DNA from: Actinomycetota bacterium
Lineage (GTDB): Bacteria; Actinomycetota; Thermoleophilia; Solirubrobacterales; Solirubrobacteraceae
Direction of reading: 5' to 3'
Assembly (NCBI GenBank): GCA_019348435.1
Contig: JAHWJM010000211.1
Coordinates: forward strand, 1 to 5,290
DNA: 5,290 nucleotides
Shown in pieces: positions 1 through 5,290 of the stretch; the first letter of the stretch is position 1, and each line of letters begins with the position of its first letter. The notes beneath the pieces are model-generated. The model was not told where the DNA came from and searched no databases. It worked only from the letters and a program-made list of their open reading frames with translations. Made by a program: the position numbers and the translations under genes.

Positions 1-1
1 C

Positions 2-883
2 GTCGCCTCGACGGGCGTCATCGGCGTGCCGCTGCCGACGGCAGGGCTCGAAGCCGGGGTGGCCGCGGCCGCGGCGGCACTGGACGCCGACGGCGGGGAC
101 GCGTTCAGCGAGGCGATCGTCACGACCGACGCGTTTCACAAGCGCGCGACGCTCACCGTGACGCTGCCGTCGGGCACCGTGCGCCTGAGCGCGCAGGCCA
201 AGGGCGCGGGGATGATCGAGCCGGCCTTCGCGACGATGCTCTGCTTCGTGCAGACCGACGCCGCTCTCGCGCCGGAGACCGCCGAGCTGCTGCTCGGCGT
301 TTGCGTCAAGCGCTCGTTCGACCGCATCTCGGTCGACGGGCAGCTGTCGACGAACGACACGGTGATCCTCATGTGCTCGGGTGCGAGCGGGGTGGCGGTG
401 GCGCCCGAGAGCGAGGACGAGCTGCGCTTCGGCGAGGCGCTGGACGCGCTGCTGCGGATGCTCGCGATCATGATCGTGCGCGACGGCGAGGGCGCCAGGC
501 GCGTCGGCCGCGTCGTCGTCCACGGGCCAGGTGCCGAGGTCGTCGAGCGCTGCGCACGGGCGGTGGCCAACTCGCCGCTCGTCAAGACCGCGCTGCACGG
601 CGCCGATCCCAACTGGGGCCGGATCGCGCAGGCCGTGGGGCAGGCCCTGCCGGGGGCGGCGCCGCTGGCGGTCGACATCGCGATCGAGGGGATCACCGTC
701 TGCGCGGGCGGCGTCGCCGCGCCGCACGACGAGGACGCTCTGCAAGCGGCCGCCGGCGGGGCGGAGATCGAGTACGAGGTCGGGCTGCCCGTATCCGATC
801 CGGCCCAGGCAGTGCAGACGGAGGTCCTCTTCTCCGACCTCAGCCACGCCTACGTGACCATCAACGCGGAGTACACGACATGA
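2..883 (+). CDS. argJ: Glutamate N-acetyltransferase / amino-acid acetyltransferase (ornithine acetyltransferase), 5' truncated
   Basis: ArgJ moves the acetyl group of N-acetylornithine onto glutamate, giving ornithine and N-acetylglutamate (the cyclic arginine route). Some members also use acetyl-CoA; this sequence alone does not settle which type it is. The reading frame is already open at base 2, so the true start lies upstream and the GTG at 26 is internal. About 293 residues are visible of a usual 390-400. The fragment opens with STGVIG (8-25), where the oxyanion-hole Thr-Gly of the family lies. KGAGMIEPAFATMLCF follows, with the self-cleavage and nucleophile Thr of ATML at 233-235. This Thr splits the precursor into alpha and beta chains and becomes the beta-chain N-terminus. 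HGADPNWGR (596-622) and the ending SDLSHAYVTINAEYT are also typical. Stop TGA 881-883 overlaps the argB start by 4 bases (ATGA), so the two genes are probably translationally coupled. Confidence 0.95.
   Translation, partial: VASTGVIGVPLPTAGLEAGVAAAAAALDADGGDAFSEAIVTTDAFHKRATLTVTLPSGTVRLSAQAKGAGMIEPAFATMLCFVQTDAALAPETAELLLGVCVKRSFDRISVDGQLSTNDTVILMCSGASGVAVAPESEDELRFGEALDALLRMLAIMIVRDGEGARRVGRVVVHGPGAEVVERCARAVANSPLVKTALHGADPNWGRIAQAVGQALPGAAPLAVDIAIEGITVCAGGVAAPHDEDALQAAAGGAEIEYEVGLPVSDPAQAVQTEVLFSDLSHAYVTINAEYTT
868..871 (+). promoter_or_regulatory. Shine-Dalgarno sequence of argB
   Basis: GGAG lies 8 bases before the argB ATG at 880, inside the last codons of argJ. It supports ATG 880 as the start and indicates that argB can reinitiate as ribosomes finish argJ. 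The later argD start has no equally clear site, only a weak GAAG about 14 bases upstream. Confidence 0.6.
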
Positions 884-1728
884 GGGACATCGGAACTCTT
901 CTCGAGGCGCTGCCCTACATCCGGGAGTTCCACGGTCGCACCGTCGTCATCAAGTACGGCGGCGCGGCGATGAGCGACCCCGAGCTGCGCGAGCAGTTCG
1001 CGCGCGACGTCGTGCTGCTGAAGTACGTCGGCATGAACCCGATCGTCGTCCACGGCGGCGGGCCCGACATCACCTCCTACATGGAGCGCCTGCAGATGCC
1101 CGTCGAGTTCGTCTCCGGGCTGCGCGTCAGCGACGAGGCGACCGTCGAGATCGCCAAGATGGTGCTCGTCGGGAAGGTCAACAAGGACATCGTGCTGCGC
1201 CTCGGGCGCCACGGCCAGCCGGCCGTGGGGCTGTGCGGCGACGACGGGCGGCTGCTGCGCGTCGAGCGCCAGGCCGCGCCGTCGGGCGAGGACATCGGCC
1301 TCGTCGGGCGGATCACGCGCGTCAACGCCGACGTCATCGACCACATCGCGCAGGACTACATCCCGGTCATCGCGTCGGTCGGCGCCGACGCGGCGGGCGA
1401 GTCCTACAACGTCAACGCCGACGAGGCCGCGGGCGCGATCGCGCGCGAGCTGGGCGCCTACAAGATCGTCTTCCTGACCGACGTCGCCGGTTGGCTGCGC
1501 GATCCGTCGGACCCGGACTCGCGCATCACGCAGGCGGGCGCCGACGAGGTCGAGGCCGAGCTGCCGGCCGTCGGCGGCGGCATGCGCCCGAAGCTGCAGG
1601 CCTGCGTCGACGCGATCCACGGCGGCGTCAGCGCCGCGCACATCGTCGACGGGCGCGTCGCGCACTCGCTGCTGCTCGAGCTGTTCACCGACGCCGGCAG
1701 CGGCACGAAGATCCGTCCGGCGACATGA
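880..1728 (+). CDS. argB: Acetylglutamate kinase
   Basis: ArgB phosphorylates N-acetylglutamate with ATP, the second step of arginine synthesis and often the arginine-controlled one. The product has 282 residues, normal for the amino-acid kinase family. Motifs in order: an N-terminal helix LLEALPYIREF (7-17), the ATP-phosphate Lys in KYGG (K25), the glycine-rich HGGGP loop (58-62), GLRVSD with the substrate-binding Arg (R82), YNVNADEAAGAIA (176-188), FLTDVAGW (198-205), GGMRPKLQAC with K238 near the end of the active site, and the ending ELFTDAGSGTKI (267-278). The N-terminal helix and the ELFT..G.GT tail resemble the hexameric, arginine-inhibited kinases, so feedback inhibition by arginine is likely but inferred. 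The KYGG motif continues AAM where NAM or HAM is more usual. Both ends overlap neighbours by ATGA, placing it inside an argJ-argB-argD operon. Confidence 0.97.
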   Translation: MRDIGTLLEALPYIREFHGRTVVIKYGGAAMSDPELREQFARDVVLLKYVGMNPIVVHGGGPDITSYMERLQMPVEFVSGLRVSDEATVEIAKMVLVGKVNKDIVLRLGRHGQPAVGLCGDDGRLLRVERQAAPSGEDIGLVGRITRVNADVIDHIAQDYIPVIASVGADAAGESYNVNADEAAGAIARELGAYKIVFLTDVAGWLRDPSDPDSRITQAGADEVEAELPAVGGGMRPKLQACVDAIHGGVSAAHIVDGRVAHSLLLELFTDAGSGTKIRPAT

Positions 1729-2882
1729 CCGCGCTCGCCGAGCTGCAGGCGCTCGAGCGCGAGCACGTCGTCCCCGCCTACGCCCGCCAGCCCGCGCAGT
1801 TCGTGCGTGGCGAGGGCGCGCGGCTGTGGGACGCCGAGGGCGTCGAGTACCTCGACTTCCAGACCGGCCTGGCGGTCACGTCGCTGGGGCATTCCCATCC
1901 CGCCGTCGTGGCGGCGATCCAGGAGCAGGCGGCGCAGCTCGTGCACGTCGGAAACGTCTTCTACAGCGAGCCTGCGATCCGGCTGGCGCAGCGCCTCGCG
2001 CGCTGCTCGCTGGGTGGCAAGGTCCACTTCGCCAACTCCGGCACCGAGGCCAACGAGGCCGCGCTGAAGCTCGCGCGCAAGGCCAAGCCGCAGGGCACGA
2101 TCGTCTCCGTCCACCGCGGCTTTCACGGGCGCACGTACGGTTCGCTGTCGGCGACGCCGCAGGAATCCAAGCAGGCGCCGTTCGCGCCGCTCGTGCCGGG
2201 CTTCGTCTCGGTCGCGCCGAACGCGCGGGCCGTCGCGGGGGCCGTCGATGCCGCTACCGCCGCCGTCATCCTCGAGCCGGTGCAGGGCGAAGGCGGCGTC
2301 TGGGTGCTCGACGAGGAGCTGCTGCGGGCCGCCCGCGCGGCCTGCGACGAGCACGGCGCGGCGCTCATCTTCGACGAGGTGCAGTGCGGCCTCGGGCGCA
2401 CCGGCACGCTGTGGGCCTACGAGGACGCCGCTGTCGTGCCCGACCTCATGACGGCCGCCAAGGCGCTCGGCGGCGGGCTGCCGATCGGCGCGCTGATCTG
2501 CTCGCCGCGCTACGCCGACGTCTTCGAGCCCGGCGACCACGGCTCGACGTTCGCCGGCGGGCCCGTCACCTGCGCCGCGGCGCTGGCGGTCCTGGACGTC
2601 GTCGAGGATCCGGCGCTGCTCGCGCGGGTGCGTGCGCTCGGCGCCCGCCTCGCCGAGGGCCTGGCGGCGCTGCCCGGCGTCGTCGCCGTCCGCGGCCGCG
2701 GCCTCATGCTCGCCTGCGACTTCGCCGATGGCGGCGCGCCCGAGCTCGTGCGCCGCGCGCTGCTCGAGCAGCGCCTCGTCGTCAACGCCACCGGGCCGGC
2801 CACGTTGCGCCTGCTGCCGCCGCTGACGATCGGCGAAGAGCACGTCGACGACGTCCTGCAACGGCTGCGGGCCCTCCTGTAG
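1725..2882 (+). CDS. argD: Acetylornithine aminotransferase (PLP enzyme)
   Basis: ArgD converts N-acetylglutamate 5-semialdehyde plus glutamate to N-acetylornithine and 2-oxoglutarate, a cytosolic pyridoxal-phosphate reaction. The product is 385 residues, a normal length for this class III aminotransferase. Visible signatures are NSGTEANEAALKLAR (104-118, cofactor phosphate loop), FHGRTYGSLSAT (133-144), ILEPVQGEGGV (182-192), FDEVQCGLGRTG (216-227, with D218 contacting the pyridine nitrogen), TAAKALGGGLPIGA (243-256, with Schiff-base K246), HGSTFAGGP (272-280) and LRLLPPLTI (361-369). The start ATG 1725 overlaps the argB stop by ATGA, and a start here gives the expected N-terminus. Specificity for acetylornithine rather than ornithine, GABA or succinyl-ornithine rests on sequence style plus its position after argJ-argB. 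The gene ends at TAG 2880-2882, 49 bases before argG. Confidence 0.95.
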   Translation: MTALAELQALEREHVVPAYARQPAQFVRGEGARLWDAEGVEYLDFQTGLAVTSLGHSHPAVVAAIQEQAAQLVHVGNVFYSEPAIRLAQRLARCSLGGKVHFANSGTEANEAALKLARKAKPQGTIVSVHRGFHGRTYGSLSATPQESKQAPFAPLVPGFVSVAPNARAVAGAVDAATAAVILEPVQGEGGVWVLDEELLRAARAACDEHGAALIFDEVQCGLGRTGTLWAYEDAAVVPDLMTAAKALGGGLPIGALICSPRYADVFEPGDHGSTFAGGPVTCAAALAVLDVVEDPALLARVRALGARLAEGLAALPGVVAVRGRGLMLACDFADGGAPELVRRALLEQRLVVNATGPATLRLLPPLTIGEEHVDDVLQRLRALL

Positions 2883-2916
2883 AAGTGCCCGCGAGTCGCC
2901 GCCGACGCGCGGCTCG

Positions 2917-2922
2917 TAGGCT
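2917..2922 (+). promoter_or_regulatory. Possible -10 element of a leaderless argG promoter
   Basis: TAGGCT fits the TANNNT form of actinobacterial -10 elements and ends 9 bases before the argG ATG. A transcript starting at or just before the ATG would therefore have essentially no leader. No convincing -35 hexamer is seen 16-18 bases upstream. argG could instead be read through from argD; the short 49-base gap allows either. Confidence 0.35.
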
Positions 2923-2931
2923 TCCCGCCCA

Positions 2932-4236
2932 ATGGCCGAGACCACGAACCAGACGCCGCACACCCGAACGGCCTCATATCTCGCCGAGCCGAGCGAGGTC
3001 GGTCGCGTCCTGCTGCTGTATTCCGGCGGTCTGGATACGAGCGTCATGCTCAAATGGATCGCCGACGAGTACGAGGCCGAGGTCGTCACGCTGACCGTCA
3101 ACCTCGGCCAGCCGGGCGAGGACTACGAGGTCATCGAGGGCAAGGCGCGGCGCATCGGCGCCGTCGACTGCTTCACCGTCGACGCTCGCGAGGAGTTCGC
3201 GCGCGACTTCGTCCTGCCGGCGATCAAGGCCAACGCGCTCTACGGCGGGGGCTATCCGCTCTTCACCGCCCTCGGGCGCCCGCTCATCGCCAAGCTCGCC
3301 GTCGAATACGCCCGCCGGACGGGCTGCGACACGATCGCCCACGGCTGCACGGGCAAGGGCAACGACCAGGTGCGCATCGAGGCGACGATCGCGACGCTCG
3401 CCCCGGAGCTGAAGGTCATCGCGCCCGTGCGCGGCTGGCAGATGGGGCGCGACGAGGAGATCGAGTACGCGCGCCGCCACGGGATCCCCGTCAAGGGCGG
3501 CACCGAGGTCACGCCGTACTCGATCGACGACAACCTCTGGGGGCGCTCCTCCGAGGGGCGCTGGATCGAGGACCTCTCGCACGCGCCCGACGACGACGTC
3601 TTCCAGCTCGTCACGCCGCCCGAGCAGGCGCCCGACGAGCCGCAGACCGTCGAGATCTCCTTCGAACAGGGCGTGCCGGTCGCCGTCGACGGCGAGCGCA
3701 TGGGGCTCGTCGCGCTGCTCGAGCGCGTCGCGGAGCTCGGCTGCCGCCACGGTGTCGGGATCGTCGACCACATCGAGGATCGCATCGTCGGCCTGAAGGT
3801 GCGCGACATCTACGAGGTGCCGGCGGCGGCGATCATCCTGCCGGCGCACGCGGAGCTCGAGAAGCTCGTCGGCACGATCCACCAGAACCAGTTCAAGCCG
3901 TCGCTCGAGCGCCAGTGGGCCTACCTCGTCTACGCCGGGCTGTGGTGGGAGCCGCTGCGCGGCGACATCGACGCGTTCATGCAACGCGTCAACGAGCAGG
4001 TCACCGGGACGATCGGGATGAAGCTCTACAAGGGCTCGGCGCGCGTCGTCACGCGCGCGTCGCCCAACGCCGTGTACGACCAGGCGCTGGCGTCCTTCGG
4101 AGAGTCGGGCGGGCTGTTCTCCCAGCAGGCCTCGCCGGGCTTCATCGAGTTGTGGTCGCTGCAGTCGCGGATGGCGTACCGCCTGCGCGAGGACCTCGAC
4201 CCGACGGGCGCCGGCCCGGCCGACGACGACTCGTAG
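2932..4236 (+). CDS. argG: Argininosuccinate synthase
   Basis: ArgG condenses citrulline and aspartate with ATP into argininosuccinate, the penultimate step of arginine synthesis. The 434-residue product carries the N-type ATP pyrophosphatase loop YSGGLDTSV (30-38), NALYGGGYPLFTALGRPLIAK (101-121, substrate region), HGCTGKGNDQVR (137-148), YSIDDNLWGRS (196-206), and C-terminal KLYKGSARVV and SPNAVYD blocks. It is somewhat longer than the usual ~400 residues. About 24 residues precede the first beta strand (VGRVLLLYSGG) and an acidic tail (GAGPADDDS) follows the last conserved block. No alternative ATG or GTG occurs between 2932 and the core, so the extension looks real if the ATG is used. Its codons include rarer ones (tca, tat, cga) than the core, as expected for a poorly conserved tail. 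No clear Shine-Dalgarno is present. argH is not downstream within the window. Confidence 0.97.
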   Translation: MAETTNQTPHTRTASYLAEPSEVGRVLLLYSGGLDTSVMLKWIADEYEAEVVTLTVNLGQPGEDYEVIEGKARRIGAVDCFTVDAREEFARDFVLPAIKANALYGGGYPLFTALGRPLIAKLAVEYARRTGCDTIAHGCTGKGNDQVRIEATIATLAPELKVIAPVRGWQMGRDEEIEYARRHGIPVKGGTEVTPYSIDDNLWGRSSEGRWIEDLSHAPDDDVFQLVTPPEQAPDEPQTVEISFEQGVPVAVDGERMGLVALLERVAELGCRHGVGIVDHIEDRIVGLKVRDIYEVPAAAIILPAHAELEKLVGTIHQNQFKPSLERQWAYLVYAGLWWEPLRGDIDAFMQRVNEQVTGTIGMKLYKGSARVVTRASPNAVYDQALASFGESGGLFSQQASPGFIELWSLQSRMAYRLREDLDPTGAGPADDDS

Positions 4237-4263
4237 TTGCGAGTTCGCGCGGCGGGGTAGCCT
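4237..4263 (+). promoter_or_regulatory. Probable leaderless promoter of the small membrane-protein gene
   Basis: TTGCGA (4237-4242, directly after the argG stop) resembles a -35 element. TAGCCT (4258-4263) fits the TANNNT -10 form, with a 15-base spacer. Seven bases separate TAGCCT from the ATG at 4271, the arrangement expected when the transcript begins at the start codon. No Shine-Dalgarno sequence lies at a usable distance, which agrees with leaderless translation. The spacer is a little shorter than the 16-18 typical of sigma-70-family promoters. Confidence 0.5.
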
Positions 4264-4270
4264 GCGGCGT

Positions 4271-4444
4271 ATGGGTTACAAGATGCTTGGCTTCGTCGTG
4301 TGGCAGGGCGCGCGCTGGTACGCGCGCCGCCGCGTCAGCCGGATGCTTCCGTCGCGTCGGGTCGCGACGGCGGCGTTCGTGGCGACCGCGGTGGCGACCG
4401 TCGCGGTCGCGGCCGCGCGGCGCGACTCCACCGCCGCCGAATAG
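4271..4444 (+). CDS. Small basic single-helix membrane protein, function unknown
   Basis: This 57-residue reading frame is too short for most gene finders. I do not recognise a named family. The N-terminal part MGYKMLGFVVWQGARWYARR (1-20) is aromatic and basic. It is followed by SRMLPSRR and then a hydrophobic run at residues 31-49, made of Val, Ala and Thr around one Phe, flanked by Arg pairs at 29-30 and 50-51. The tail is RDSTAAE. This suggests one membrane helix with a strongly positive N-terminal side, probably cytoplasmic. Evidence for a real gene is the promoter-like TAGCCT 7 bases before the ATG, the composed aromatic/basic/hydrophobic layout and the stop at 4442-4444. The repeated Val-Ala-Thr codons create a 10-base direct repeat (4379-4388, 4391-4400) and a 9-bp inverted repeat (4382-4390, 4402-4410). 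The Ala-rich helix could arise by chance in GC-rich DNA, so confidence is moderate. Confidence 0.6.
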   Translation: MGYKMLGFVVWQGARWYARRRVSRMLPSRRVATAAFVATAVATVAVAAARRDSTAAE

Positions 4445-4470
4445 CGCGCGGCGGACGGTGATGGGGAGCC

Positions 4471-4496
4471 GGCGCGCTGCGCCGGGCGCCCGCGCC
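4471..4496. repeat. GC-rich inverted repeat, possible terminator
   Basis: GGCGCG (4471-4476) pairs with CGCGCC (4491-4496) around a 14-base loop. The same stretch can instead fold as two small 5-bp hairpins, GGCGC with GCGCC at 4471-4483 and at 4485-4496. It starts 26 bases after the stop of the small gene and could slow or end transcription. It has no following T run, so a classical intrinsic terminator is not shown. In DNA this GC-rich, such short repeats also occur by chance. Confidence 0.3.
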
Positions 4497-4551
4497 TGAG
4501 AACAGCAGCGATGAAGGACTGTCGGCGCCCGCGGCGTCACCTCTGTGCGTG

Positions 4552-4602
4552 GGGGGTGTGTCGAATAAGACTCGCCAGGCGTGCTTCATTCGACACACCC
4601 CC
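4552..4602. repeat. 51-base hairpin with a perfect 15-bp outer stem
   Basis: GGGGGTGTGTCGAAT (4552-4566) is matched exactly in reverse complement by ATTCGACACACCCCC (4588-4602). The 21 bases between them can continue the fold. AAG 4567-4569 pairs with CTT 4584-4586, C4571 with G4583, and CGC 4573-4575 with GCG 4579-4581, closing on a CAG triloop. Small bulges lie at A4570 and C4587, and there is one T-T mismatch. The stem includes AT pairs in an otherwise GC-rich region, so it is not explained by base composition. There is no T tract after it. Candidates are an interspersed palindromic repeat of REP/MITE type, a bidirectional terminator, or a protein-binding palindrome ahead of dnaE. The sequence shows the structure; its role is unknown. 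Confidence 0.85.
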
Positions 4603-4756
4603 GGCGGATCGCTCCCCCGCAGCGCCGACGCGACAGCACCCGGCGCCGATCCGTCACGCCTATCCCGCCCCAGATGATCCGTCGCTGCAACAGAGCCGCG
4701 CACGCAACGTGCGGGAACACCCGCGCGCCGTCGGCGGGTTCCGCCGCCGCGGTGCC

Positions 4757-4762
4757 TATTCT
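4757..4762 (+). promoter_or_regulatory. Probable -10 element of a leaderless dnaE promoter
   Basis: TATTCT is a good TANNNT -10 match and one of the few AT-rich hexamers nearby. It ends 9 bases before the GTG at 4772. This supports GTG 4772 as both transcription and translation start. No clear -35 is seen at 16-18 bases. A short GGCGG/CCGCC hairpin (4733-4745) lies just upstream. Confidence 0.5.
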
Positions 4763-4771
4763 CAGCCGCTC

Positions 4772-5059
4772 GTGACCGCACCCGCCTGCGCCCACCTCCA
4801 CGTCCACTCCGAGTACTCGCTGCTCGACGGCGCCTGCAACGTCGAGGCGCTCGCCCAGCGCGCGGCCGACCTCGGCCAGCCGGCGATCGGGCTGACCGAC
4901 CACGGCGTCATGAACGGCGCCGTCGAGTTCTACAAGGCGTGCAGGCAGCGCGGCGTGAAGCCGATCCTCGGCTTCGAGGCCTACCTCGTCGACGACATCG
5001 CCGGCGACGCGCTCAAGTACGAGCGCAACCACCTCACGCTGCTCGCGCGCGACGACGAG
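4772..5059 (+). CDS. dnaE: DNA polymerase III alpha subunit, N-terminal PHP-domain fragment
   Basis: The alpha subunit is the replicative polymerase catalytic chain. Its N-terminus is a PHP (polymerase and histidinol phosphatase) domain. Only 96 residues of a protein usually above 1,100 are present. The family opening HLHVHSEYSLLDGA (8-21) is followed by IGLTDHGVMNGAVEFYKAC (39-57) and KPILGFEAYLVDD (63-75), then HLTLLARDDE (87-96). The PHP metal-ligand positions are visible as H10, H12, D19, H44 and E69. GTG 4772 is chosen because it sits directly before the conserved opening and 9 bases after a -10-like TATTCT. After DDE the family normally continues in the style GYRNLVKLSS. Here it reads DVPDGGECLR, which is unrelated, although the frame stays open to the window end. 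The gene is therefore broken or misjoined at about 5060. Whether this is DnaE1 or the error-prone DnaE2 cannot be decided from this piece; the opening fits either. Confidence 0.9.
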
Positions 5060-5062
5060 GAT
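5051..5062. other. Junction between dnaE and an opposite-strand gene fragment
   Basis: Left of this point the + strand reads a conserved dnaE N-terminus. Right of it the + strand is nonsense and the - strand reads a plausible protein. The breakpoint cannot be placed more exactly, because GACGACGAGG (5051-5060) could belong to either side. It could encode Asp-Asp-Glu of DnaE, or the complement of an Ile-Leu-containing helix in the other gene. Such short shared sequence is typical of microhomology joins, whether biological or made during amplification or assembly. Confidence 0.7.
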
Positions 5063-5290
5063 GTTCCGGATGGTGGAGAATGCCTCCGGATCGCCGTCGG
5101 TGCCGGCGCGCGCCAACTCCCGCTCGATCTCGTCGGACAGCGTCAGCTGCGCAGCCGCGCGCAGGTCGCGCGGGAGCTCGTAGCCGGCGGCGGTCAGCGA
5201 CTCGAGCGTGCGCTGGTGGTCGTGGTACAGCCGCGCGTACTGCTCGGCGAACCGCTCGTTGAGCTCGGAGAAGATGGCGCCGACAACTTC
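5060..5290 (-). CDS. Internal fragment of a probable GH57/DUF3536-type protein, truncated at both ends
   Basis: Read on the - strand from the window edge, 77 codons give a helical, charged protein stretch. It opens EVVGAIFSELNERFAEQY, passes a YELPRDLRAAAQLTL segment (about residues 37-51) and ends FSTIRNI. It has no start and runs off the window at its N-terminal side. The layout resembles, from memory, the C-terminal region of DUF3536 proteins, which usually follow a glycoside hydrolase family 57 domain: a Tyr-rich helix, a Gly-Tyr-x-hydrophobic-Pro turn, an Arg-Ala-Ala-Ala helix, then an acidic helix. These are predicted alpha-glucan or mannan-active cytosolic enzymes. The family call is moderate; that this is coding on the - strand is more certain. 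Beyond 5060 the same frame merely runs antisense through dnaE. Confidence 0.55.

Larger units (their letters stand above)
4445..4771. other. Intergenic region between the small gene and dnaE
   Basis: These 327 bases contain no gene I can support on either strand. Open frames here are arginine- and proline-rich and lack conserved-looking blocks. The region carries a GC-rich inverted repeat near its left end, a long hairpin in the middle and a -10-like TATTCT close to dnaE, each listed separately. Local stretches are poorer in G+C than the flanking genes, as expected for noncoding DNA. I see no tRNA, riboswitch or other structured RNA. Confidence 0.7.

Noticed and set aside
301..879. An upstream extension of argB through a + strand frame starting at 301.
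   Set aside because: This stretch is the argJ coding region read out of frame and is extremely Arg-rich. ArgB homology begins at ATG 880, with a Shine-Dalgarno and an ATGA overlap.
850..3984. Long open frames on the - strand opposite argB, argD and argG.
   Set aside because: They are rich in Arg, Asp, Val and Ala and mirror the codon bias of the real + strand genes. In very GC-rich DNA, antisense frames stay open by composition alone.
4382..4410. A 9-bp inverted repeat with an 11-base loop inside the small gene.
   Set aside because: It is explained by repeated Val-Ala-Thr codons in the hydrophobic helix and is not clearly a regulatory structure.
4511..4771. An ATG at 4511 lies in frame with dnaE and no stop intervenes, which would add 87 residues to DnaE.
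   Set aside because: The added stretch is Arg/Pro-rich, has poorer third-position GC, runs through the 51-base hairpin and contains the likely promoter. The DnaE family begins right at the HLHVHSEYS block, so GTG 4772 is preferred.
4445..4771. A search for tRNA, riboswitch or CRISPR structure in the intergenic region.
   Set aside because: No cloverleaf, no evenly spaced direct repeats and no recognisable riboswitch core were seen. The only strong structure is the single 51-base hairpin.
4335..4781. A 148-residue - strand frame covering the small gene and the intergenic region.
   Set aside because: It is Arg/Ser/Pro-rich, crosses the hairpin and opposes a better supported small gene. I recognise no family.
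5060..5290. The + strand frame of dnaE continuing open to the window end as a fusion protein.
   Set aside because: The sequence after 5059 has no PHP-domain character, while the opposite strand reads sensibly. The openness is a by-product of antisense GC-rich coding.

Overview
The window is a very GC-rich bacterial segment (roughly 70% G+C by eye, with G or C in most third codon positions). Almost all of it is read on the + strand. The GC content, the arginine gene order and the -10-like hexamers lying only 7-9 bases before start codons fit a high-GC actinobacterium. Thermoleophilia/Solirubrobacterales is my best guess. This is inference from style; there is no 16S or other marker gene.

Bases 2-2882 hold three arginine biosynthesis genes in a tightly coupled operon: argJ (5' end cut off by the window edge), argB and argD. 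Each junction is a 4-base ATGA overlap of start and stop. After a 49-base gap comes argG (2932-4236). ArgJ makes N-acetylglutamate by recycling acetyl groups from N-acetylornithine, ArgB phosphorylates it, and ArgD transaminates the semialdehyde made by ArgC to N-acetylornithine. ArgG joins citrulline to aspartate near the end of the pathway. argC is presumably just upstream. argF, argR and argH are not in the window, although argF and argR sit between argD and argG in the classical actinobacterial cluster.

Bases 4271-4444 encode a 57-residue basic protein with one predicted membrane helix, behind a leaderless-type promoter. The 327 bases from 4445 to 4771 carry no credible gene. They hold a GC-rich inverted repeat and a striking 51-base hairpin with a perfect 15-bp outer stem (4552-4602).

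From 4772 the N-terminal PHP domain of the DNA polymerase III alpha subunit (dnaE) begins. Its homology stops abruptly at about 5059. From there to 5290 the sensible coding is on the opposite strand, an internal piece of what looks like a GH57/DUF3536-type protein. This head-to-head fusion of two truncated genes is most simply an assembly or amplification chimera, or else a real inversion breakpoint.

I found no new multi-gene system. The items most worth a second look are the 5060 junction, the 51-base hairpin and the small membrane protein.
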